NCBI RefSeq assembly: GCF_019100565.1
Contig: NZ_JAHRID010000008.1
Coordinates: forward strand, 149,949-213,948
DNA: 64,000 nucleotides
Direction: 5' to 3'
DNA from: Arsukibacterium indicum
GTDB taxonomy: Bacteria > Pseudomonadota > Gammaproteobacteria > Enterobacterales > Alteromonadaceae
This document shows positions 8,917 through 16,662 of the stretch, one piece after another; the stretch's first letter is position 1; each line of letters opens with the position of its first letter. The notes under the pieces were generated by a model that had not been told where the DNA came from, did not search any database, and was given only the letters and a program-made list of their open reading frames with translations. Both the position numbers and the translations under genes were made by a program.

Positions 8917-8975
8917 CTATTAACTTTCTGTGAATGCCTTGATTATGCCAACATTTAGCTGTTATTCAAGTTTAT
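8917..8975. repeat. 59-bp direct repeat, right copy
   Basis: Second copy of 7296-7354 (54 of 59 identical, same orientation). It lies between the toxin gene and the pilA terminator. Confidence 0.85.
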
Positions 8976-9027
8976 CGTTTACTATGCACTTTGCTCGCAC
9001 AGTAGGTTTCTTGCATGTTAGAAATAA

Positions 9028-9054
9028 AAAAGCCAGCTATATTAGCTGGCTTTT
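9028..9054 (-). terminator. Terminator of pilA
   Basis: Perfect 12-base stem AAAAGCCAGCTA (9028-9039) / TAGCTGGCTTTT (9043-9054) with a TAT/ATA loop, 47 bases past the pilA stop. A-runs on one side and T-runs on the other make it usable in both directions. Confidence 0.85.
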
Positions 9055-9101
9055 AAAATATGTGACACTTAAAGCCACTTTACCACAAACAAATTATAAC
9101 G

Positions 9102-9512
9102 TTATTGTGGGCAAGATTTTGGTGCTAATGACGCTTTTGAGGCACCAGCTGTAGCACAAGTCCACTGACCAGTTGCTGCGTTGCGAGTCCAGGTCAAGGT
9201 AGCACCAGCAACTTGTGTAGGTGCATTTACAATTGTACAAACAATAGTAGTTGCTGTTGCTGTAATGGTACAGTTTTGAGTCGCTGCATTAGGGATGCTG
9301 GTTAAATCAGCAACTGATGCAACTGCTTCGCCATTGTTTGCTAACATTTCAAACTCTGTTTTAGCGCCAGTGATTTCAGCTAAACCAGCAGTTAACTTAG
9401 ATGAAGCCTGATAATCAGAGTAAGCAGGCAGAGCTACTGCTGCTAAGATACCGATAATCGCTACCACGATCATTAATTCAATTAAGGTAAAACCTTGTTG
9501 TACGCGTTTCAT
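9102..9512 (-). CDS. pilA: Type IV major pilin PilA
   Basis: 136-residue prepilin. A short leader (MKRVQQG) precedes the cleavage site Gly7|Phe8 and the N-terminal helix [20 protein letters not shown], with the conserved Glu at mature position 5. Two cysteines near the C-terminus (TCATAG...KSCPQ) can form the D-loop disulfide, and another pair is in the middle (NCTITA...IVCTIV). AGGAGA lies 11 bases before the ATG. Processed by PilD and assembled by PilB/PilC from the same locus. It is separated from pilB by the inserted 7355-8916 module. Confidence 0.95.
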   Translation of the reverse strand: MKRVQQGFTLIELMIVVAIIGILAAVALPAYSDYQASSKLTAGLAEITGAKTEFEMLANNGEAVASVADLTSIPNAATQNCTITATATTIVCTIVNAPTQVAGATLTWTRNAATGQWTCATAGASKASLAPKSCPQ

Positions 9513-9929
9513 AATTTACTTCTCCTGATGTTTTAATAGCCGCTGGGGCTAACCGTTATTTTGGCTATTTTTCAGGGTAGCGCAAGCTAATTGTTAATAA
9601 ATGTCCGAAAAATATCTAACTTATTATCCTGCTTAAAAAAATAGTTTTTTTTGATAGTTTATAACTACGGTTTTATATAGTACAAAGGTATTAGTTTTAA
9701 AGTTTATTTTTCGGTCTCCGGCGAAATTGCTGTCGATTTTGATCGCAGGATCCTGTGGATTGATCGCGCCGGATCTAAAAGGGGCACAGCAATTTTGCTT
9801 GCTTATGGTGAATTGAGGGCTAAGCAAAATTCAGATAAATCCCCCTGTGGTTCCCTTTGCTAAAGTGGGACGAGTTAGTTAACCCCTCTTTGGTTAAGAG
9901 AGATTTGGTGATCGAGGCAATTCGGTAGT
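9513..9929. other. 417-base region without a gene between pilA and hepT
   Basis: Holds the pilA leader and promoter region (no sigma-54 site seen) and a long inverted repeat with arms AAATTGCTGT (9724-9733) and ACAGCAATTT (9786-9795) around a GATC-rich interior. A second hairpin-rich stretch follows (CTCTT 9886-9890 / AAGAG 9896-9900), with an imperfect pair TCCCTTT/AAAGTGGGA just before it. The latter resembles spacer repeats common in this bacterial group. I see no coding gene. Confidence 0.5.
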
Positions 9930-10403
9930 TTAAATAAGCTTGCGGTCGGTAAGCGCTGCGGTCAGTGCGGTAGCAAAATCTTGTAATAAGGAAATAAATT
10001 GACGGGCAGCGTTAATGGCCTCAGCCAATATTGCCGGGTCTTCAATATATTCGTGGACCATTTTATTGCGAAGTTGCCTGGCTACCAGCCAATTGTCTGC
10101 AGAGCTTAACCAGCCATATTTTTCTGCTTTATTGAGATTATCCAGAACCGGCCCGGTTTTTTCACCCAGTGCGGCCAGGGTTGCTGGCAATAATTTATCG
10201 CCAATATTATCCTGAAGTCTGCCGAAGCGGCTGGCAAAAGCATCCAACTGTTCTGACAAATCAATATTGCTTTCTAACGTAGCCAACAGCCTGGCATCAA
10301 CGGGTTGGCTGAAAAGCCTGCTGGCAGTTTGCTGTAAGTATTTACTTTCTTTGCCAATCACTCTTACCAGAAACTGCAAACGTAGGGTGTTGTCGTTTGT
10401 CAT
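9930..10403 (-). CDS. hepT: HEPN-domain toxin of HepT type
   Basis: 157 residues, all-helical, with the HEPN ribonuclease motif RNKMVHEY at 112-119. This is exactly the RX4HXY pattern of HepT toxins: Arg112 and His117 catalytic, Tyr119 the residue that the partner MntA modifies with AMP. The gene overlaps the stop of the upstream nucleotidyltransferase gene by four bases, the standard arrangement of MntA/HepT toxin-antitoxin pairs. The overall length is a little above the smallest HepT proteins. Confidence 0.85.
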   Translation of the reverse strand: MTNDNTLRLQFLVRVIGKESKYLQQTASRLFSQPVDARLLATLESNIDLSEQLDAFASRFGRLQDNIGDKLLPATLAALGEKTGPVLDNLNKAEKYGWLSSADNWLVARQLRNKMVHEYIEDPAILAEAINAARQFISLLQDFATALTAALTDRKLI

Positions 10404-10696
10404 AGCGTGATGCCCCGGGCGGCAATATCATGCACTGGGGTAACAGCCAGATTTGGTGCACTAACAATGACATCTATTTTTTGCATACCAAGTGCCCGCA
10501 TTAACCTTGCCTCCAGGGTGGCGCTGGCGATCACGGCATCTGTTACCGGATGCGGTAGCTCTACCAGCAGATCAATATCACCGCCACGACGGTTGTCGTC
10601 AGTGCGGGAGCCAAATAACTTAACACTCGATTCCGGACCAAAAATCTCTTTGGTTATCGCTGCTATGGTATCTGCCTGTTGTTGACTAAGACGCAT
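10400..10696 (-). CDS. mntA: MNT-domain antitoxin (nucleotidyltransferase) of MntA type
   Basis: 98 residues with the minimal nucleotidyltransferase motif Gly29-Ser30-Arg31, then Asp40-x-Asp42 (GSR...GGDIDLLVEL). MntA neutralises HepT by AMP-ylating a tyrosine next to the HEPN active site. It precedes hepT and overlaps it by four bases. The downstream third carries EARLMRALGMQKIDVIV, usual for the family. The pair lies between pilA and a second REP-type transposase, so it is part of an accessory patch. Confidence 0.87.
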   Translation of the reverse strand: MRLSQQQADTIAAITKEIFGPESSVKLFGSRTDDNRRGGDIDLLVELPHPVTDAVIASATLEARLMRALGMQKIDVIVSAPNLAVTPVHDIAARGITL

Positions 10697-10808
10697 AAAG
10701 ATCTGCCTGTTGTAACTTATGCTTAATGAATGGGTTAATTACAACAGAGTGTAGCAAAGCCAGAGTTTTAAGCACAGTTATGTTGCTAATCATACTTACC
10801 TAACATTT

Positions 10809-11604
10809 GGATCTGACCCCTAAGGTTGATATCTCCACCACTTTGTATATATTTTGTTAAATACACAAAATCGGGTGGCGGCGCTATGGCAAGACAACCG
10901 CGATATAGAATTCCGGGATTGGCCCAGCATGTTGTTCAGCGTGGTAATAACAAACAGGCATGTTTTTATCATGATGATGACTACAGAGTCTATCTGGACA
11001 GGCTGAAGTTATATGCTGAGCAGTATGGCGTGAAAATTCACGCTTTTATTTTAATGACAAACCATGTCCATCTGTTGCTGACACCTGAAGCTGAAAACAG
11101 TGTCAGTTTATTTATACAAGCGCTTGGCCGGTTTTATGTGCAATATGTTAACAAGCGCTATGATAGAAGCGGTACCTTGTGGGAGGGACGTTACCGGGCA
11201 ACGCTAGTAGACACCGACAATTATTATCTCGCGGTAAGCCGCTATATAGAACTAAATCCTGTTAGAGCCTTGATGGTAGATCATCCGGCAGCGTATCCGT
11301 GGTCCAGCTTCCATGCTAATGGGCTGGGGAAACCTATTCAGCTGTGGCAACCACATCAAACCTATATGGCACTTGGTGAGACGGCAGAGCAACGCCAGAA
11401 AGCATATTGTGAGTTGTTCAGTCAGGATTTTAGCGCGAAAGCATTGGCCGAAATTCGTTATGCAACGCAAAAAGGCTGGGTGCTTGGAAGCGAAAGGTTT
11501 AAACAACAGATAGCAAAGCAGACTTCCCGGCCGGTTTCACCAAGAAGACTGCGTTAACAATTGGATCTGACCCCTAAGGCAGCGATTGGATCTGACCCCT
11601 AAGG
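10809..11604 (+). mobile_element. Second REP-associated transposase element
   Basis: The transposase gene is bordered by GGATCTGACCCCTAAGG at 10809-10825 and by two further identical copies at 11563-11579 and 11588-11604, all in the same orientation. The core CTGACCCC is shared with the repeats of the first element. ATCATACTTA occurs on both outer sides (10789-10798 and 11628-11637), the right copy being in the 3' end of the dat gene. Confidence 0.6.
10886..11557 (+). CDS. REP-associated tyrosine transposase, second copy
   Basis: 223 residues from the ATG at 10886 (MARQPRYRIPGLAQHVVQRG), the family's usual start. The HUH-type motif is FILMTNHVHLLL and the downstream block is SRYIELNPVRALMV. 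It is evidently related to the gene at 7446-8144 over its whole length but not a recent duplicate, since many positions differ. Its flanking repeats (GGATCTGACCCCTAAGG) differ from those of the first element apart from a CTGACCC core, so each enzyme probably recognises its own repeat type. Confidence 0.92.
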   Translation: MARQPRYRIPGLAQHVVQRGNNKQACFYHDDDYRVYLDRLKLYAEQYGVKIHAFILMTNHVHLLLTPEAENSVSLFIQALGRFYVQYVNKRYDRSGTLWEGRYRATLVDTDNYYLAVSRYIELNPVRALMVDHPAAYPWSSFHANGLGKPIQLWQPHQTYMALGETAEQRQKAYCELFSQDFSAKALAEIRYATQKGWVLGSERFKQQIAKQTSRPVSPRRLR

Positions 11605-11621
11605 TAGCGCTTGGGCAGTGC

Positions 11622-12488
11622 TTACTCATCATACTTATGGGCGCTAAACAGTTGTTGCGCCGCCAGCCAGACATCGCCAACTTCGCCTGTGCCTACGGTA
11701 TGTTCATTTACTTTAAGTACCGGCGCTATTTCTTTGCTGGAACTGGTAAGCCAGATTTCGTCGGCGGCGAATACTTCCTGTTCGGAAATATCGCGCTCTT
11801 CTACTTTAATGTTGCTGTGCTTACGCAGAATATTTAGTAGTAATAAGCGGGTAATACCCGGCAGTAGTTTAGTGGTAAGCGGCGGCGTGGCAATAACGCC
11901 GTTTTTTATTACAAACACATTTACTGCCGCGCCTTCGGTTAAGTTATCATCTTTATCAAACAGCAGAATTTCCTGGGCACCACTGGCGTAACCCTGCTGA
12001 TAATGCAGCACATTGCCAAGCAAGGAGGTAGATTTAATATGGCAGCGCTGCCAGCGTAAGTCTTGCCCCGTTACCACGTTATAGGTAGTGGCTTTACTTT
12101 TATCAGCTACCGGCTCAGCAGCAATTGGGAAGGCATAGGCAAATACCGTGGCTTTGATATTGGCCGGAAAGGCATGGTTGCGCTTGGTATCGGTGCCGCG
12201 GCTAACCTGAATATACACTGCCTGATTGTCGCCATTAAAGTGCTGATTATCGGTTAGCAGGCGCTGGCAAATGGCTTGCCAGTCGTTAAGGTTAAGCGCC
12301 GGATCAATTGACAGCTGCGCCAGGCCATCCTGCATGCGGGCGATATGCGGCTTAAAGCCGACAAAGCGGCCATGGTAGCTGGGGATAACTTCGTAAATGC
12401 CGTCGCCAAATAAAAAGCCGCGATCCATTGGCGAGATTCTGGCTTCGCTTGCCGGGATAAAGTCGCCATTTAAATATACTATGCTCAT
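11622..12488 (-). CDS. dat: D-amino-acid aminotransferase (class IV, PLP)
   Basis: 288 residues of the fold-type IV PLP aminotransferases. MSIVYLNGDFIPASEARISP and MDRGFLFGDGIYEVIPSYHG are the N-terminal signatures; the PLP lysine is Lys152 (HIKSTSLLGNVL). The pattern fits D-alanine/D-glutamate transaminase better than branched-chain IlvE, but specificity in this family is hard to call. It interconverts D-alanine and D-glutamate with 2-oxoacids. The gene lies 241 bases downstream of a D-glutamate cyclase family gene on the same strand, which supports a D-glutamate role. Confidence 0.8.
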   Translation of the reverse strand: MSIVYLNGDFIPASEARISPMDRGFLFGDGIYEVIPSYHGRFVGFKPHIARMQDGLAQLSIDPALNLNDWQAICQRLLTDNQHFNGDNQAVYIQVSRGTDTKRNHAFPANIKATVFAYAFPIAAEPVADKSKATTYNVVTGQDLRWQRCHIKSTSLLGNVLHYQQGYASGAQEILLFDKDDNLTEGAAVNVFVIKNGVIATPPLTTKLLPGITRLLLLNILRKHSNIKVEERDISEQEVFAADEIWLTSSSKEIAPVLKVNEHTVGTGEVGDVWLAAQQLFSAHKYDE

Positions 12489-12563
12489 GCTGTTCTCACT
12501 TTATAAACGGTTAGACGGAACCTAATACGAACGATTTAAAACGAATCGATTTGCCCTAAGCCA

Positions 12564-12701
12564 ACCGTTGAAGCCCTGGATTTGCCGGACAAATGCGTCA
12601 GGAACGCATTTGAACAGCTCTGCTGGCCCGCCGGGGTGAACTTCATGGATGAAGTTCATAACCGAGCCTACAAGGACGTATTCACGGCGTGTTGGTGTGG
12701 G
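12564..12701 (+). repeat. Dispersed palindromic repeat, copy B
   Basis: Starts ACCGTTGAAGCCCTGGA and ends ACGGCGTGTTGGTGTGGG, matching the outer parts of copy A at 1697-1762. Inside are two hairpins: CAAATGCGT/ACGCATTTG (12590-12612) and TGAACTTCAT/ATGAAGTTCA (12637-12658, two-base loop). It fills most of the spacer between dat and the DUF4392 gene. Confidence 0.6.
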
Positions 12702-12729
12702 TATATCTGTTCGGCTGTTACACCGACTC

Positions 12730-13575
12730 TCATTTCGTTAGTAATTCAAGTTCACTAATTAGTTGTTCACCTTCGGTATGAGCCAGGCCATCTTCGGTTA
12801 AGGTATTAAGCCGGGTTACGCCATCAACACTGCCGTGGGCTGATAAAAACTGTAAAATGGCCAGCGGATCAGCACCTGCTAATAAATCACGGCCCTGTAA
12901 TACCGATACCATGGCAATAATACCCCAGGCTGCCCAGTTAGACACGTCGGCAACCACCAGTTCGTCGCATTCAGTTACGGCCGGGGTAATATTCAGCTGG
13001 CCTAAAAACGCTGCCATATTGCCCATGCCAATTTCATTGCCGCCATCGCCAATACCAATGGTGGGGCAACTGGCCAGGCTTAAAAAATGGTCGAAACTGG
13101 CACAGCGCTCGGTAATATCTTCGCCGCGCATATTGGCGTAGCGGTTGTTGGCGGTAAAGCCAGGCCGTTCAATTGAAATAACCAGCTGCGGTTTAAGTTC
13201 TGCCAATGCCGCGCTGGCAATAGCCGGCAGGTTTTGCTGCTGATTAACGCTTATTTGATAAGTGCGGTAGCGGCTGGCCAACACGCTACACAGCGGATTG
13301 CCGCTTACCAGCACTGGTTTGGCTCCCAGCTGCTCAAGCAGCTGATACAAGGCAATGGCGCCAACCGGGCCGTCGGTTTCAAAGGTATCAAGTACCGGAA
13401 AACCAGTACCAATTAATACCGTGCCCCGGCACTGATTAATAAGCCTGGCCGTGCGCAGAATATAGCCCGGGCGCAGCTGTTGTTGCAGCAGTTGCATGCC
13501 GCGTAAATTGCGGCTAACCAGTAATTGTTCTATTTGCTGACTGATTGCCAGATATTCGGCTGTTTTGTTGCCCAT
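12730..13575 (-). CDS. D-glutamate cyclase family protein (DUF4392)
   Basis: 281 residues of the DUF4392 family, which forms the C-terminal domain of animal D-glutamate cyclase (DGLUCY). Visible features are GTVLIGTGFPVLDTFETDGPVGA, the SIERPG motif and TIGIGDGGNEIGMGNMA. The family enzyme converts D-glutamate to 5-oxo-D-proline. The start codon directly abuts the stop of pxpC, so it is the fourth gene of pxpA-pxpB-pxpC and probably translated with them. The neighbouring 5-oxoprolinase would act on its product if stereochemistry allows. Bacterial activity is inferred from family. Confidence 0.82.
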   Translation of the reverse strand: MGNKTAEYLAISQQIEQLLVSRNLRGMQLLQQQLRPGYILRTARLINQCRGTVLIGTGFPVLDTFETDGPVGAIALYQLLEQLGAKPVLVSGNPLCSVLASRYRTYQISVNQQQNLPAIASAALAELKPQLVISIERPGFTANNRYANMRGEDITERCASFDHFLSLASCPTIGIGDGGNEIGMGNMAAFLGQLNITPAVTECDELVVADVSNWAAWGIIAMVSVLQGRDLLAGADPLAILQFLSAHGSVDGVTRLNTLTEDGLAHTEGEQLISELELLTK

Positions 13576-14517
13576 TTAAACGCTCACCAGTTGGCCGGCT
13601 ATGGCGTCAGTGTACACTTTAGCCAGACACAGCGCATTGTGGGCGTGTTGCGGGCTTATCGGCGTGAAATACACCCTGGTGCCCGCGGGTGCCTGCGCCA
13701 GTAATGCGCAGTCGAGTGACAATACGGCACCTATTTTGGGGTAGCCACCGAGGGTCTGACGATCATTCAATAAGACGATGGGTTGGCCATCGGGAGGAAT
13801 TTGCACTGCGCCATAGCAAATGCCTTCAGATAACAGCTGGCTTTGCTGGCATTGAATGGCGCTGCCACTGAGTTTATAACCCATGCGATCAGCCTGCGAT
13901 GTGACGGTATAGCTGTTAAGATAAAACCGCTGGCGCTCTGTGTTGCTAAAGCTATCTACCTGATACCCTTCCACCAGCCGTAACGTAATAATGTTATTAA
14001 AGCGGGGCCTGTGCGCCCCTGGCAGCTGGTATGTTGGCAAGCTGTTTACTGCCTGGCAGGGCAGTAGGTCATTTGGTTGCAGTTTATTGCCATTTAAACC
14101 GCCGATTTTTTCACGCAGCACCGTAGCACTGCTGCCAAACTGAGCTGTAATATTAAAGCCACCTGCTACGGCCAGATAGGCCCTTAGCCCCTGGCTAACC
14201 ATACCCAGCTCTATTACATCGCCCTGCTGTACTTTATGAACTGTCCATTGTTCTGCCGCTTTACCGTTAATACTAACGTTCAGCACAGCACCGGTAACAG
14301 CAATATAGCTATTGATATTCGCCTGCAGCTGCAAACCGCCGACGCTGCATTCGACAAGGGTAGTATTTGGCGGATTACCCAGCAGCCGGTTAGCCCAGGC
14401 AGCTGACGGGGCATCCATTGGCCCGCCCGTTGTTAAACCCAGTGCAGCCTGGCCAAGCCGGCCATTGTCCTGCAGTAAGCTCAGCACGCCGGGGCTGATA
14501 ACAGTAAAGCCAGTCAA
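13576..14517 (-). CDS. pxpC: 5-oxoprolinase subunit C (KipA / carboxyltransferase-like)
   Basis: 313 residues of the CT_A_B / KipA family. Recognisable parts are SLLQDNGRLGQAALGLTTGG near the N-terminus, GGPMDAPSAAWANRLLGN, and SDRMGYKLSG- and LNDRQTLGGYPKIG-type motifs. With PxpA and PxpB it forms the prokaryotic ATP-dependent 5-oxoprolinase, which opens 5-oxoproline to glutamate. It overlaps pxpB by four bases. Confidence 0.9.
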   Translation of the reverse strand: MTGFTVISPGVLSLLQDNGRLGQAALGLTTGGPMDAPSAAWANRLLGNPPNTTLVECSVGGLQLQANINSYIAVTGAVLNVSINGKAAEQWTVHKVQQGDVIELGMVSQGLRAYLAVAGGFNITAQFGSSATVLREKIGGLNGNKLQPNDLLPCQAVNSLPTYQLPGAHRPRFNNIITLRLVEGYQVDSFSNTERQRFYLNSYTVTSQADRMGYKLSGSAIQCQQSQLLSEGICYGAVQIPPDGQPIVLLNDRQTLGGYPKIGAVLSLDCALLAQAPAGTRVYFTPISPQHAHNALCLAKVYTDAIAGQLVSV

Positions 14518-15236
14518 GGTTTATTCCCTGGCAATTCTGGCTCTGGCAGTTCACCGCCTAAGCGTAAAAACTCGTTTTTATCAATGGCCACAAAGCGTAC
14601 CTCGTCTCCCACGGCTACCGGCATAACCGGGCTGGCATTGGGGTTAAACATGGCAACCGGGCATAAGCCTATCAGGTTCCAGCCACCGGGAGAGGCTGCC
14701 GGGTACACTGCAGTTTGCCTGTCGGCAATGGCCACCGCACCCCGGGGCACTTTAGCGCGCGGGGTGGCTAAGCGTGGCATTTGTAATAATGGGTCTACTT
14801 CACCTAAATAGGCAAAACCGGGCGCAAAGCCTATGGCATAAACACGATAGCTTATTGCCTGATGTCGCTGAATAACCTCGTCGATGCTGATACCTTTGCT
14901 GTTGGCAATAAGAGTTAAATCAGGGCCGCTTTGTTCGCTGTAATACACCGGCAGTTCAACCCGTTTACCCTGAGTATGACTGCCGGTTTGCAGCTGCTTA
15001 AGGCAGTGGCGCAGTTGTGCCTGTACCTGGTAATGGTCGGTTGTAAACGGATTATAGATCACCAGTACCGATGCATATGAAGGCAGCAAATCGATGATAT
15101 CGTCGGTTAGTTCGGCGCGGATAAGCTGGCAGGCCTGCTGCACTAACGCGGAGATAGCCGGGTCGATGCGCTGATCAAAATACAGCATCAGGGCATTTTC
15201 TCCGGCGGTGGTCAGATGATACTGCGCCTGGCTCAT
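14514..15236 (-). CDS. pxpB: 5-oxoprolinase subunit B (KipI-like)
   Basis: 240 residues of the CT_C_D / KipI family, with GENALMLYFDQRIDP near the N-terminus and the signature YAIGFAPGFAYLGEVDP, then TPRAKVPRGAVAIADRQTAVYP and SPGGWNLIG. It is the partner subunit of PxpC. It overlaps pxpA and pxpC by four bases each, so all three subunits are translationally coupled. The C-terminal tail (GELPEPELPGNKP) is a short acidic/proline extension. Confidence 0.92.
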   Translation of the reverse strand: MSQAQYHLTTAGENALMLYFDQRIDPAISALVQQACQLIRAELTDDIIDLLPSYASVLVIYNPFTTDHYQVQAQLRHCLKQLQTGSHTQGKRVELPVYYSEQSGPDLTLIANSKGISIDEVIQRHQAISYRVYAIGFAPGFAYLGEVDPLLQMPRLATPRAKVPRGAVAIADRQTAVYPAASPGGWNLIGLCPVAMFNPNASPVMPVAVGDEVRFVAIDKNEFLRLGGELPEPELPGNKP

Positions 15237-15988
15237 CTGGATGCTCTTGCCTGTGGCTCAGCGCGGCTAAGCAGTGCCCGGATTTGCGCCACCTGATCAA
15301 CTGCGCCCGGGTTATCGCCGTGCACGCACAGAGTGTCGGCACTTAGCGCCAGCCGCTGGCCACTGGCGGTAGTAACACTGCCATCATTAATTAACTGGCT
15401 AACCTGAGCTAACACCTCATCGCCATGCAATACCGCGCCTTGTTCGCTACGCGGCGTTAGTTTGCCTTCGTCGGTGTAGCGCCGGTCGGCAAAGGCTTCA
15501 AACAGCAACTCAACCTTTACTGAGGCGGCGTCAGTGCGGTAAGCCTGGTTGTTATTATCGGCCAGCAGCATCAGCTTAAGGGGTTTGTGGTAGCTGGCAA
15601 TGGCCTGTAATACCGCCTGCCACACTGCCGGTTTGCTCATCATATCGTTATACAGGGCGCCGTGCGGTTTTACGTAACTCAGTGTTAAGCCGTTACACTG
15701 CGCCATGCCGTCCAGCGCGGCAATCTGGTAATGCAGCAGGTTAATTATTTCATTATGCGAGCACTGCATGCTACGCCGGCCAAAGCCATTAAGATCGGGG
15801 TAGGCAGGGTGGGCACCGATTTGCACGCCATGTTGTTTTGCCAGTTGCAGAGTGCGCTGCATAACATCAGGGTCGCCGGCATGAAAACCACAGGCAATAT
15901 TGGCCTGGTCGATATATGGCATAACCTGGCTGTCGAGACCCATGTTCCAGCTGCCGTAGCTTTCGCCTAAGTCGCAATTAAGTTGCAT
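15233..15988 (-). CDS. pxpA: 5-oxoprolinase subunit A (LamB/YcsF family)
   Basis: 251 residues of the LamB/YcsF family: MQLNCDLGESYGSW at the start, then ANIACGFHAGDPDVM, VQIGAHPAYPDLNGFGRR and SYVKPHGALYNDM, all family signatures. The start at 15988 is set by AGGAGG four bases upstream. An in-frame ATG ten codons earlier lacks such a site. It is the first gene of pxpA-pxpB-pxpC-DUF4392, an operon for returning 5-oxoproline to glutamate in the cytoplasm. Confidence 0.94.
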   Translation of the reverse strand: MQLNCDLGESYGSWNMGLDSQVMPYIDQANIACGFHAGDPDVMQRTLQLAKQHGVQIGAHPAYPDLNGFGRRSMQCSHNEIINLLHYQIAALDGMAQCNGLTLSYVKPHGALYNDMMSKPAVWQAVLQAIASYHKPLKLMLLADNNNQAYRTDAASVKVELLFEAFADRRYTDEGKLTPRSEQGAVLHGDEVLAQVSQLINDGSVTTASGQRLALSADTLCVHGDNPGAVDQVAQIRALLSRAEPQARASR

Positions 15989-16145
15989 GCTGCCTCCTGT
16001 CGCGCTATCAGACTGCATTGATACCGCACAGTTGTGTTGGTTAACCCGAAAAAAACCTGCTCAGGAATAAATTATTCATGTTGTCCGGTTAATAAGCAAT
16101 AGCGAGGGAGGAGGTATTACACAAAGTGGATTATGTTTAAGCAGC

Positions 16146-16176
16146 AACCAATAACCCGCAGTGCAGATTATTGGTT
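16146..16176 (-). terminator. Hairpin after the DUF3297 gene, possible terminator
   Basis: A 9-base stem AACCAATAA (16146-16154) / TTATTGGTT (16168-16176) starts 12 bases past the stop of the DUF3297 gene. It has no strong T-run on the minus strand, so termination is only likely. Confidence 0.35.
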
Positions 16177-16188
16177 GATTATACTGCT

Positions 16189-16467
16189 TTACTCACGATA
16201 AAAGGCTTCGACTTTACCTTTAAATGTCATTAGCAGTGGCTGGCCACGGCGATCCAAAGCTTTGGCAGCTGCAGCTTTAACCCAGCCTTCACTGATGCAA
16301 TATTCTTCTACGTCAAAACGCTCTTTGCCGTTTAGTTTTATGCCCACATCATATTGAAAAATGTCCTTTACGTAATGTGGGCTGCGTGGGTTAACGGACA
16401 ATCTGTCTGGTAATTCCGGGCGGGCATGCTCGTTGGTTACAGAAGCCGGGGTCGTTGTGTCATTCAT
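16189..16467 (-). CDS. DUF3297 family protein
   Basis: 92 residues from the ATG at 16467 (MNDTTTPASV). The stretch DRLSVNPRSPHYVKDIF and KLNGKERFDVEEYCISEGWVK match the DUF3297 family of small cytosolic proteins, whose function is unknown. An upstream in-frame start would add 27 residues that look unrelated. It stands alone between the pxp operon and the large sensor gene. Confidence 0.75.
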   Translation of the reverse strand: MNDTTTPASVTNEHARPELPDRLSVNPRSPHYVKDIFQYDVGIKLNGKERFDVEEYCISEGWVKAAAAKALDRRGQPLLMTFKGKVEAFYRE

Positions 16468-16662
16468 GGCGTGGGCCTTAATAAGCAAAAGTGGCCTATT
16501 GTAGGCAAAGCCGGCAAACTGCTCAATAGCGATAATCGTAACCAGCAAAAATGCTGAACATTTGAAATTGGCTACTAACTACAAGAGGGGGAGGCTGCCC
16601 GCTGTAGTTTGCAATTTGCTGAGTTTAAGTTATTACTTAACTGTTAACTTAGGGCCAGCAAC

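Noticed and set aside
8930..9154. Open frame of 74 codons on the plus strand across the right direct repeat and the pilA terminator
   Set aside because: It runs antisense through a strong hairpin and the end of pilA; no family resemblance.
9513..9640. Sigma-54 promoter before pilA, as in Pseudomonas
   Set aside because: I looked for WGCAA-N4-CGTGCCA on the plus strand and found no match with correct spacing.
9633..9827. Open frame of 64 codons between pilA and hepT
   Set aside because: Lies across a long inverted repeat, no ribosome site or recognisable protein.
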